A stretch of 18,087 nt of DNA from CAIVPM01 sp049242885 (GTDB lineage Bacteria; Bacteroidota; Bacteroidia; Chitinophagales; Chitinophagaceae), in contig JBMLOQ010000068.1 in assembly GCA_049242885.1 (NCBI GenBank), positions 1 to 18,087 of the forward strand. The letters run 5' to 3'. The first letter of the stretch is position 1, and every line of letters starts with the position of its first letter. The notes below the pieces were generated by a model. That model saw only the letters and a list, made by a program, of their open reading frames with translations. It was not told the origin of the DNA and ran no database searches. A program made the translations under genes and the position numbers. This document shows, in pieces, positions 1 to 8,100 of this stretch.

Positions 1-1368
1 CGCAGAGATTTTTTAAAACAATCAAGCATATTAGCTACTGGTTCATTATTGCTTAATAAAAGCATTGCACAAACCATTTCAAACAACATTTCAAAAGTAA
101 AAATTGGGCTTATTGGGGTTGGGCTTCGTGGTCAAAATCATTTAGATGCATTACTAAGAAGAACTGATGTAGAAGTTACTGCCATTGCAGATCCAGATTT
201 AAATATGATTTCAAAAGCAATAAATGCTTTTGAAAAAGTTGGAGCTAATAAACCTATAGTTTTTAGTAATGGTAACTATGACTATAAAAATTTGCTAAAA
301 AGTAGTGATGTAGATGCTGTAATTATTTCTACACCATGGGAGTGGCATGCTGAACAAACTATTGATGCTTTAAATGCACAAAAAATTCCAGGAGTTGAAG
401 TTTGTGGTGCCATAAAACTGGCAGACTGTTGGGATATTGTAAATGCAAGTGAAAAAACAGGTATGCCCGTAATGATACTTGAAAATGTTTGTTATCGAAG
501 GGATATTATGGCAGTTTTTAATATGGTTAAAAAGGGATTTTTTGGTGAGTTGTTGCATATGCAAGGAGGTTATCAACACGATTTAAGAGGTGTAAAATTT
601 AATGATGGAGTAACACCTTATAATTCTGGGGTAGAGTTTGGCGAAAAAGGCTACAGTGAAGCAAAATGGAGAACGCAACACAGTATTGATAGAAATGGGG
701 AATTGTATCCTACACATGGTTTAGGGCCAATTGCTGTAATGCTTGATATAAATAGGGGCAATAGGCTAACCAAACTTTCATCAGTTGCTACAAAAAGTAA
801 GGGATTGCATAAGTACATTGTAAATCATAATAAGGGTGGAGAAAAACATCCAAATGCAGCTATAAATTTTAAGTTGGGTGATATTGTAACCACTCAAATA
901 CAGACTGCAAATCAAGAAACAATCATACTTACACACGATACTAACAACCCTCGACCATACAATTTAGGTTTTAGAGTTCAAGGAACAGATGGTATTTGGC
1001 AAGATTATAGTGCTGGTCAGTTAAATGCTGGTTTCATATATTTAGAAGGAAAAAGTAAACCACATAAATGGGAAAATCCAGAACCTTATTTAACAGAACA
1101 TGATCATGCATATTGGGAAAAATTTTCTACAGATTCCAATGGTGCAGGACATGGTGGTATGGATTTTTTTGTAATCAATGATTTTATACATTGTATTAAA
1201 ACTAAAACTGAGTTTCCTCTAGATGTATATGATTTGGCAACTTATTATGCTATTACGCCATTATCAGAAAAGTCGATTGAGTCAGGTGGTAAGTTAATGA
1301 ATATCCCAGATTTTACAAGAGGTAAATGGAAAACCCGACAACCCATTTTTGGTACAATTAAATACTAA
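1..1368 (+). CDS. GH109-type alpha-N-acetylgalactosaminidase, Tat-exported (5' end outside window)
   Basis: This is a Gfo/Idh/MocA-fold protein that closely resembles the GH109 glycosidases, which remove terminal alpha-GalNAc using tightly bound NAD+ through a redox-type mechanism (family knowledge). The reading frame is open from base 1, and the first visible residues are RRDFLK followed by a hydrophobic stretch ending near SIAQ. That is a twin-arginine signal, so the true start lies a few codons upstream of the window and the in-frame TTG at 49 is not the start. The Rossmann loop GVGLRG is encoded around 118-132 and the family motif YPTHGLGP at 706-729. About 455 codons are visible, close to the roughly 440-450 residues usual for the family. 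Export folded through Tat suits a cofactor-bound periplasmic enzyme. The gene converges on a NahK-like kinase with an 11-bp overlap. GalNAc specificity is inferred from family resemblance; another amino-sugar glycoside is possible. Confidence 0.85.
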   Translation, partial: RRDFLKQSSILATGSLLLNKSIAQTISNNISKVKIGLIGVGLRGQNHLDALLRRTDVEVTAIADPDLNMISKAINAFEKVGANKPIVFSNGNYDYKNLLKSSDVDAVIISTPWEWHAEQTIDALNAQKIPGVEVCGAIKLADCWDIVNASEKTGMPVMILENVCYRRDIMAVFNMVKKGFFGELLHMQGGYQHDLRGVKFNDGVTPYNSGVEFGEKGYSEAKWRTQHSIDRNGELYPTHGLGPIAVMLDINRGNRLTKLSSVATKSKGLHKYIVNHNKGGEKHPNAAINFKLGDIVTTQIQTANQETIILTHDTNNPRPYNLGFRVQGTDGIWQDYSAGQLNAGFIYLEGKSKPHKWENPEPYLTEHDHAYWEKFSTDSNGAGHGGMDFFVINDFIHCIKTKTEFPLDVYDLATYYAITPLSEKSIESGGKLMNIPDFTRGKWKTRQPIFGTIKY

Positions 1369-2386
1369 GTTGTAATTCATGTAATAATTTTAATTGATTA
1401 GTTGCTCTTACAAAATTTTGTTCTTTGTAAGTTGTGGAATAGTAAATGTCGTTGTTTAAATAATCTGTTAAAAATCTCAAGGCTTGCATAAAAATTAAAG
1501 TTTCTCCTCCAAAGAAAAAATGTTCAATTTCAAATGGAGTAAGTACAAATTGCATTTCTTGTAAATAGCCTTCTTTAATGGCTTGTAAAAATTCTTTTCT
1601 AATCAAAATTTTATCAAAATTGCTTTCTTCTTCCGTTGTTGGAGAAACATAAGTTCTTATCATATCTCCAACATCACTTAAAAAATATCCAGGCATTACT
1701 GTGTCGAGGTCAATTACACAAATAGCATTATCATCTGAGTTAAAAAGTACATTGCTAATTTTTGTATCGTGATGTGTAACTCTTTGTAAAGCATTTTTAT
1801 TACTTACAAAATAATTAAACTTTTTGCAAATGTTTACATTGTTTTCTACACTTTTTATTAAACTTTTGCATTGCATAACTCTATCTTTATTGCCATTTTT
1901 TAAAGCACTTAAAAATTGGTTGTATCTCAACGAAAGATTATGAAAATTTGATAGAGTAGTGTGTAATTTATTCAAAGGAAAATTATGAAGCAAAGAAGTA
2001 AACTTTCCAAATTGTTTTGCAGCTTCAAAGGCTTGATGTTCGGTTTCAACTATTTCAATTGTTTTAGAATCATTTACAATTTCAAATACCCTGAAATACT
2101 TTTCATCTATAACATGTAATGTGTTGCCTTGCGTACAAGGTACAAGATTTACAAACGAGTAACTAGGAAAATTTGTTTTTAAGTATGCTCCAATTTGCTT
2201 TATGTTTTCATCAATTGCATATGGGTTGTTAAATACATTTGTATTTATTTGTTGTACAATGTAACTGCAGTCTTTGGTTTCTACTTTTATGGTTTGATTA
2301 ATTAAACCACTTTTTAAAACAGTAATAGTGTTTATAATCCAATCATATTTTTTTGACAGAATGCTTAGTGCTTCACCTTCTTTCAT
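1358..2386 (-). CDS. APH-fold sugar kinase, resembles N-acetylhexosamine 1-kinase (NahK)
   Basis: This 342-residue cytoplasmic kinase has the aminoglycoside-phosphotransferase fold. The N-lobe has a glycine-containing strand (SGLINQTIKV, residues 26-35) and the segment IVQQINTNVFNNP (43-55), which resembles the start of NahK proteins. The catalytic loop is THHDTKISN (204-212), with Asp207 as probable base and Asn212 as metal ligand. The Mg-binding segment is VIDLDTVMPG (224-233), with Asp226. The IDLDTVMPG signature is typical of NahK, which phosphorylates GlcNAc/GalNAc at C1 (family knowledge). The neighbour on the opposite strand is a predicted alpha-GalNAc-ase, so salvage of the released amino sugar is a sensible inference. 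No phosphorylase or nucleotidyltransferase partner is in the window. The stop codon overlaps the neighbour's 3' end. It could instead act on another sugar or small alcohol. Confidence 0.75.
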   Translation of the reverse strand: MKEGEALSILSKKYDWIINTITVLKSGLINQTIKVETKDCSYIVQQINTNVFNNPYAIDENIKQIGAYLKTNFPSYSFVNLVPCTQGNTLHVIDEKYFRVFEIVNDSKTIEIVETEHQAFEAAKQFGKFTSLLHNFPLNKLHTTLSNFHNLSLRYNQFLSALKNGNKDRVMQCKSLIKSVENNVNICKKFNYFVSNKNALQRVTHHDTKISNVLFNSDDNAICVIDLDTVMPGYFLSDVGDMIRTYVSPTTEEESNFDKILIRKEFLQAIKEGYLQEMQFVLTPFEIEHFFFGGETLIFMQALRFLTDYLNNDIYYSTTYKEQNFVRATNQLKLLHELQLSI

Positions 2387-2401
2387 TTTGTTAGTTTACA
2401 A

Positions 2402-2409
2402 CAAATTTA
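2402..2409 (-). promoter_or_regulatory. Predicted -7 element for the NahK-like kinase
   Basis: Read on the minus strand this is TAAATTTG, an exact match to the Bacteroidota -7 consensus TAnnTTTG, 15 bp upstream of the start codon. The nearest -33-like TTG (2434-2436) would leave a 24-bp spacer, which is longer than usual. Transcription would begin around 2396-2398, giving a leader of about 10 nt. Confidence 0.4.
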
Positions 2410-2471
2410 GAGTTTTAAAATTTTTGATTTTAGCAATAAATATTATGTTTTCAGTACCAAGGCTATTTAAT

Positions 2472-2503
2472 CGTGATTTCCTAGATAACAAGCTTTACTT
2501 TTG
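2472..2503 (+). promoter_or_regulatory. Predicted promoter of the methylmalonyl-CoA mutase subunit gene
   Basis: TACTTTTG at 2496-2503 matches the Bacteroidota -7 consensus TAnnTTTG exactly. At the expected -33 position there is only CGTG (2472-2475, 20-bp spacer), a poor match to TTTG. Initiation would fall near 2508-2510, leaving a leader of about 25 nt before the ATG at 2535. Confidence 0.5.
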
Positions 2504-2534
2504 CATACTACATTTATACTTTAACGATTGAGTA

Positions 2535-4094
2535 ATGGAAAAAAAAATATTTACCGATTCTGGTATCGAAATAAAAAAACAATACACACCTGATGATGTT
2601 GTAAATTCTCCAGTTTTAGAAGCTTCGGGAACTTTTCCTTTTACACGTGGTATTCAGCCTGATATGTATAGAGGTAAACTTTGGACAATGAGGCAATACG
2701 CTGGTTTTAGTACAGCCGAAGAAAGCAATAAACGATATCATTATTTATTGTCACAAGGTGTTAATGGGTTGAGTGTAGCCTTTGATTTGCCTACACAAAT
2801 TGGTTACGATAGCGACCACGATTTGGCAGAAGGAGAAGTTGGAAAAGTTGGTGTAGCTATTGATAGTTTGGAAGATATGGAACGCTTGTTTAAGGATATA
2901 AAATTAGAAGACGTTTCTACCTCCATGACAATTAATGCTTCAGGATTTATTCTTCTTGCTTTATATGTTGCACTTGCAAAAAAACAAGGTGCTGATTTAA
3001 ACAAAATTACTGGCACAATTCAAAACGATATTTTGAAAGAATATGCTGCAAGAGGAACATACATTTATCCTCCAAAAGCAAGTATGAGAATAATTACAGA
3101 TATTTTTGAATGGTGCAGTAAACAACTTCCTAAATGGAACACCATTTCTATTTCTGGTTATCATATTCGTGAAGCAGGAAGCACCGCTGTACAAGAAATT
3201 GCTTTTACCCTAAGCAATGGAAAAGCTTATGTAGAAGCAGCTTTGGCAAAAGGTTTAGATATAAATGTTTTTGGGAAACGATTGAGTTTCTTTTTTAATA
3301 GCCATAATAATTTATTCGAAGAAGTAGCAAAGTTTAGAGCTGCTAGAAGAATGTGGGCAAAAATGATGAAAGAGCTAGGTGCAACCGATGAAAAAGCTAT
3401 GATGCTTAGGTTTCATACTCAAACTGGTGGAAGCACTTTAACTGCCCAACAACCGCAAAATAATATTAGTAGAGTTACCATACAAACCCTAGCAGCTGTA
3501 TTAGGAGGCACTCAAAGTTTGCATACCAATGGTTTTGATGAAGCTTTAAGTTTACCTACAGAAGAAGCTGCACGTATTGCTTTGCGTACACAGCAAGTGG
3601 TGGCTTTTGAAAGTGGGGTTGCAGATACAGTAGATCCTTTAGCTGGAAGTTTTTTTGTAGAAAAACTCACAGATGAGGTGGAAACAAAAGCTTGGGAACT
3701 AATAAAACAAATTGATGCTTTGGGTGGAAGTGTGGCAGCAATTGAAGAGGGTTTTATGCAAAACGAAATAGCCAAAAGTGCATATGAGTATCAAAAAGCC
3801 ATTGAAAACAACGAAAAAATTATTGTTGGTGTAAATAAGTTTGTAGTAAAAGAGGAAAATAAAACACCCATTTTTAAGATTGACGAAACCATAAGAACTA
3901 TACAATCTAATCGTTTAAAAGAACTTAGAAGCAAAAGAGATGCAACAAAAGTTGAGGAAAGTTTTGCAAAAATTACTGCTGCAGCAAAAGGTACAGAAAA
4001 CCTAATGCCATTGGTAATTGAAGCAGTAGAAAACCATTGTACTTTGGGTGAAATTGCAGATTGCTTAAGAAGTGTTTTTGGCGAATATCAATAA
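2535..4094 (+). CDS. Methylmalonyl-CoA mutase, catalytic (large) subunit without B12 domain
   Basis: This is the TIM-barrel catalytic subunit of an adenosylcobalamin-dependent acyl-CoA mutase, interconverting (R)-methylmalonyl-CoA and succinyl-CoA. Residues known from the Propionibacterium enzyme appear at a constant offset of 34: Tyr55 (RQYAGF; Tyr89 there), Gln163 (TIQND; Gln197), Arg173 (ARGTY; Arg207) and Tyr209/His210 (SGYH; 243/244). Tyr55 argues against isobutyryl-CoA mutase (Phe) and 2-hydroxyisobutyryl-CoA mutase (Ile). The 519-residue chain ends after the barrel, with no DxHxxG cobalamin-binding domain, so a separate small B12 subunit must be encoded outside the window. Such split enzymes are known in archaea and some bacteria. 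No epimerase, MeaB-type GTPase or carboxylase gene is adjacent. The gene converges on the HNH gene with a 46-bp gap. The ATG at 2535 fits the promoter just upstream. Confidence 0.92.
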   Translation: MEKKIFTDSGIEIKKQYTPDDVVNSPVLEASGTFPFTRGIQPDMYRGKLWTMRQYAGFSTAEESNKRYHYLLSQGVNGLSVAFDLPTQIGYDSDHDLAEGEVGKVGVAIDSLEDMERLFKDIKLEDVSTSMTINASGFILLALYVALAKKQGADLNKITGTIQNDILKEYAARGTYIYPPKASMRIITDIFEWCSKQLPKWNTISISGYHIREAGSTAVQEIAFTLSNGKAYVEAALAKGLDINVFGKRLSFFFNSHNNLFEEVAKFRAARRMWAKMMKELGATDEKAMMLRFHTQTGGSTLTAQQPQNNISRVTIQTLAAVLGGTQSLHTNGFDEALSLPTEEAARIALRTQQVVAFESGVADTVDPLAGSFFVEKLTDEVETKAWELIKQIDALGGSVAAIEEGFMQNEIAKSAYEYQKAIENNEKIIVGVNKFVVKEENKTPIFKIDETIRTIQSNRLKELRSKRDATKVEESFAKITAAAKGTENLMPLVIEAVENHCTLGEIADCLRSVFGEYQ

Positions 4095-4140
4095 CACTTA
4101 ACCCAATTACAATTATTAATTATTAAATAAATTGTTTAAG

Positions 4141-4911
4141 CTACGCTTGAATTGAAATACCCGACCAATTTTCGCCACTTTTAATTCTTCTAATTTGTGT
4201 TTCGGATACTTTAAATTTTTTAGCTAATTCGCTTACTTTATTAAGCTGAGCTAATAGTAGCTTAATTTCAACAATTTGCTTTATTTTTAATTTTGAACTA
4301 CTAAAGGTTTCAGGATTTTGTAGTTTCCTTTTTTCAAATGCAGCAATAATATTTGGGTTGTTTTTTTGATGTGCCAAGTTCTCTTCCTTGGTCATCCAAG
4401 CAATATTTACTGCTGAATTATTGTTTTTGTTAAAATCAATATGAGATGCAATAGTTTGTTTTTTGCTGGTTTTTTTTACAAAATGCTCAGCCACCAATCT
4501 GTGTACTAGTGAATGCCAATACACACATCTACCTTTTCTATCAGCTTCATAAGCTAATGAAAGTAGCTTTTTTAAATCTGCTACTTTTTTCTGCTGTTCT
4601 TTAACCGCAGTTTTGTTTTTCTTTTTAGTGTTTTCGAGTTCCTGTAAAACGGTTTCTTCTTTTATAATTTCGTTTTGTTGAATAGTGAGTTTTCGTTTGT
4701 TAGATGCTTCTCTTGGCTTATAAAATTTCAATCTTATAATTTTATATCCATTAATATCCGATCCTTTTAAATTGTTAATCTTACCATCATTAGCACTTAC
4801 GCTTCTTATGTTGCCAAAAGAAGAAACTTGTAAAGCATTGTTGTTTATAGGTGTAAAATCAAAGTTAAATTTTACGGTTTTCCATTTTTCCTTTAAAAGA
4901 TCAACACTCAT
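4141..4911 (-). CDS. NUMOD4-HNH nuclease-like protein with C-terminal helix-turn-helix
   Basis: This 256-residue protein has the domain layout of a free-standing homing-endonuclease-like protein. Residues about 8-62 resemble NUMOD4 (W10, VSSFGNIRS at 29-37, GYKIIRL at 55-61). Residues about 72-120 are very rich in Lys, Glu and Gln and probably form a coiled coil. Residues about 133-182 form an HNH_3-like domain: VHRLVAEHF, then SHIDFNKNNN with His157 and Asn165, and WMTKEENLAH. Residues about 212-250 look like a helix-turn-helix (VSELAKKFKVSETQIRRI). The usual NHIDG core reads SHIDF here, so cleavage activity is uncertain. The gene sits between unrelated housekeeping genes, and I see no intron, intein or repeats around it. 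It may be a mobile endonuclease or a domesticated DNA-binding regulator. A palindromic element lies in its own promoter. Confidence 0.75.
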   Translation of the reverse strand: MSVDLLKEKWKTVKFNFDFTPINNNALQVSSFGNIRSVSANDGKINNLKGSDINGYKIIRLKFYKPREASNKRKLTIQQNEIIKEETVLQELENTKKKNKTAVKEQQKKVADLKKLLSLAYEADRKGRCVYWHSLVHRLVAEHFVKKTSKKQTIASHIDFNKNNNSAVNIAWMTKEENLAHQKNNPNIIAAFEKRKLQNPETFSSSKLKIKQIVEIKLLLAQLNKVSELAKKFKVSETQIRRIKSGENWSGISIQA

Positions 4912-4938
4912 TTTCTAGATTTTGGGTTAAAAAAATCA

Positions 4939-4983
4939 CTACTTTATCAAAATTATGATAAACATTAATCATAACAAAAGTAG
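4939..4983. promoter_or_regulatory. Dyad-rich candidate operator inside the HNH-gene promoter
   Basis: TTATGAT (4953-4959) and ATCATAA (4968-4974) form a perfect 7-bp inverted repeat with an 8-bp centre, filling the spacer between the predicted -33 and -7 boxes. An outer pair, CTACTTT (4939-4945) and AAAGTAG (4977-4983), is also perfectly inverted but not exactly co-centred. An overlapping alternative pairs TTTATC (4943-4948) with GATAAA (4957-4962). A dimeric regulator bound here would block the promoter. The regulator is unknown; autoregulation by the HTH-bearing gene product is an inference. Confidence 0.4.
4948..4978 (-). promoter_or_regulatory. Predicted promoter of the HNH-protein gene
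   Basis: On the minus strand, TTTG (4978-4975), a 19-bp spacer and TAATTTTG (4955-4948) match the full Bacteroidota promoter consensus TTTG-N19-TAnnTTTG without a mismatch. Transcription would start near 4941-4944, giving a leader of about 30 nt before the ATG at 4911. The leader is A/T-rich and has no Shine-Dalgarno sequence. Confidence 0.65.
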
Positions 4984-5137
4984 GTAATTGGCGAAAATCA
5001 AGTAGCGTTTATTTAAAACTGAGCTTTTTGCAATGTAAATTAAAAATTGAATTTTCAATATTTTCACTTTTTTGAAATTGTTTTTATTAAAAAATTGTCA
5101 TTTGTAATAAAATTTATGGTTAGCAATTTTATGCCTT

Positions 5138-5145
5138 TATCTTTA
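5138..5145 (+). promoter_or_regulatory. Weak candidate -7 element for the outer-membrane protein gene
   Basis: TATCTTTA differs from TAnnTTTG only in the last base. It lies 27 bp upstream of the ATG at 5173, and no -33 TTG stands at the expected distance. If used, initiation near 5150 would exclude the in-frame ATGs at 5116 and 5131. This is the longest non-coding gap of the window (4912-5172); it also holds a small dyad ATTGAA-TT-TTCAAT at 5046-5059 of unknown meaning. Confidence 0.3.
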
Positions 5146-5172
5146 CGTCAAATAACATCAACTAAATACAAT

Positions 5173-8100
5173 ATGATTTGTAGAATAGCTACATTATTAG
5201 CATTGGTTTTTATATTTTTTGTTCAAAACACAAATGCTCAAGTAAACGCAGTGGAGTTTGGTAAAAACAGAATTCAGTACAAAAAAATGAAGTGGAAGTT
5301 TTACCAAAGCAAAAATTTTAATACTTATGTAAATCAAGGTGGAGTTGAGCTTGGTGCTTTTGTAAGTAAGCTAGCCGAAGAAGAATTGCCTGAAATTGAA
5401 GGCTTTATTGAATATTCTTTGCAACGCAAAGCAAATATTTTTGTTTACAACAGTTACGACGAATTAAGACAAAGCAACATTGGCCTAGGACAAGATTGGC
5501 AAAATGCTGGCGGAATTACCAAGTTGCCCAACAATAAAATTGTTGTTTATTTTGATGGAAACCATAATAATTTAAGAATAAGATTAAGGCAAGGTATTGC
5601 TAAAGCGTTGCTAGATAATCAACTTTTTGGAGACGATTTGGGCGAAGTTGCAAGCAATCAAGCATTGCTAGATTTACCAAAATGGCTAACTGATGGGTAC
5701 ATTAGTTATGCTGGAGAAAACTGGAGCACCAAACTCGATGACGATTTAAAAAGTGCTTTACTAAACGATGACTACAGAAATTTTTACGATTTTGCTTATA
5801 AAAAACCTCTATTGGCTGGTCATAGTTTTTGGAATTATTTGGCAACAAAGTACAGAAAAGAAAATGTAACCTACTTTTTATACCTCTCTCGTATTCATAA
5901 AAATTTAAATACAGCTTCGCAAAAAATTTGCAAAAAGAAGTTTAAAGAAGTGTTGGCTGAATTCATGGAATTTGAATCTAACAAATACTATGATGAGCTA
6001 AGAAAAAGAAAAAATCAGCCTAAAGGAACCATCGTAGTTCAAGATGATATTTCAAAGGAAGATTATTTTAGATACAATGTAAACCCACTTGATAGAAACA
6101 GAAATTATGTGGTTACTCAATTTAAAAAAGGTATTTATAAAGTAATTTATTACGAAAATTTTGAGCCAAAAGTATTATTGCATCAAGGTGTAAGGGTGCA
6201 ACAAGGCGATATAAATCCTAATTACCCAATATTAGCATGGGATGTAAAAGGTAAAAATATTTTGTGTATTTACTATGAAAAGGGTAAAACAAAAATGTTT
6301 ACTTATGATATTGGTGCCAATTACAAAAAAAATAAGCAAGAACTTAATGATGTAGATCAAGTACTCGATGCCAATTTTATGCTCGATGCCAACACTTTGG
6401 TAATGAGTGCAGTAAAAAATGGGCATACAGATGTGTACACTTACAAAATTGACCAACAAAAATTTGAGCAAATAACTAATGATGTTTACGACGATTTAGA
6501 CCCTGTTTTGGTTTCTTTTCCTGGTCGCACAGGCATTATATATGCTAGTAACAGACCAAGCCCAAATGCACCAAGTAGCGATACTGTTTTACCTAGTAGA
6601 CACAGGTTTAACATTTTTTTGGTAGATATTTTAAATACCAAAGCCAATAAGCAAATTACTCAACTTACCAATGTAAAGTATGGCAATGCTCGTAAGCCTA
6701 TGCAATACAATACATTCCATTTCACCTATGTTAGTGATGAAAATGGAATAGAAAATAGATGGGCAGGGTTTTTTAGTAGCCAAAGAGATGGATTAGATAC
6801 TTTATATTATGTGGGTGATGATATTATTAGAAACCCAGCAGCTAAAGAATTAGATAGTGCTTTGTTGGCTTGGCGAAAACCAGAGCCAGATAGTATTAGT
6901 TATTTTCAGGTGTATAAAGATAGTACCTATACTTTCCCTATAACCAATTATCAAAGTAGTTTAATTGATAGTAGAACTGCTGGAAACAATAATTCTCTTA
7001 CCGAAACTAGGAGAGAAGCAGATATGAAATTAGTATATAAACTAAAAATTAATGAAGATGCTTTAAAACGAAGAAACATAAACCCTGCACTTACAACTTA
7101 TATGCAGCAAGTGGTAAAAAGTACTAGGGATGTAAAAGGAAAAGCAACTAGTTATAATCAACCTATAATTGATAGTGCAGTTATAAAGCAAAATGATTTT
7201 TTTCAAACGGGGTTTGAAGATGAAAAGCCAGATACTACCAAAAAAATTATCAATACCAATTTGCCAAAACAAGTAAGGCAAAACGAAACGAGATTGTTTA
7301 ATACTGGCATGAAGTTTCAGGCAGATAATTTGCAAGTAGGCTTTACCAATAATATTTTAATTAATCGCTTTCAACCTTATGGTGGAGGACAAGGCCCTAT
7401 ACAATTAGGTAATGGTAGTGCTTTTAACAATACCATTAGAGCAGGTGTAATAGATTTAATGGAAGATGTACGATTTGTTGGAGGCTTTAGAAGCGATTTT
7501 AGCCTTAGAGACAAAGAAGTATTTTTTATTTACGAAAATTTTAGACGTAGGCTGGATGTTGGATTTACTTATTACAGAGCCAATCAAAGCAATGCTTTTC
7601 AAGTGCAAGCAAGTGCTGGCACTGCAGCAGGGGTTTATAATACAAAATTGGTTACCAATTTATACCAAGGTTATGCAGCCTATCCTATTGATGAAGCTAG
7701 AAGCATAAAAATGACTTTGGGTATGCGAAGGGATAGATTTACGACTAAGCCTTTTAATTTAATTTCTGGACAGCCAGATCCTTTAGGGCTTGTTGTTCCA
7801 TATATAGATGAATATACTGCAATGTCTAGAATTGAGTATATACATGATAATACTAGCAATCCAACCATGAATATTTGGAATGGAATACGTTGGAAAGCAT
7901 ATTTCGATTTTATTTTGCCTGCAAAAGATTGGAAAGTTGATGTGCCAAACGGAACTTATATTTTAGGATTTGATGCCAGAAAATATACCCCAATTTACAG
8001 AAATTGTATTTGGGCATTAAGAGCTAGTGGTGATTTTAGCTGGGGTGGCCGTAAAATGTTATATTATTTAGGTGGTGTAGATGGATGGTTAAATCCACAA

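Noticed and set aside
49..51. TTG as start of the GH109 gene
   Set aside because: The frame is open to base 1 and encodes RRDFLK of a Tat signal upstream, so the start must be outside the window.
2328..2531. 67-codon plus-strand reading frame between the kinase and mutase genes
   Set aside because: It overlaps the kinase 5' end and the mutase promoter, starts antisense within a real gene, and encodes only a low-complexity hydrophobic peptide; the region is a divergent intergenic spacer.
4109..4135. A/T-only inverted repeat (ACAATT ... AATTGT) between the convergent mutase and HNH genes as a bidirectional terminator
   Set aside because: Six A/T-rich pairs around a 15-nt loop would be unstable and are expected by chance at this base composition.
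5047..5172. N-terminal extension of the outer-membrane protein from TTG 5047 or the ATGs at 5116 and 5131
   Set aside because: The extra residues would bury the signal peptide, and a possible -7 box lies at 5138-5145; ATG 5173 begins a normal signal peptide.
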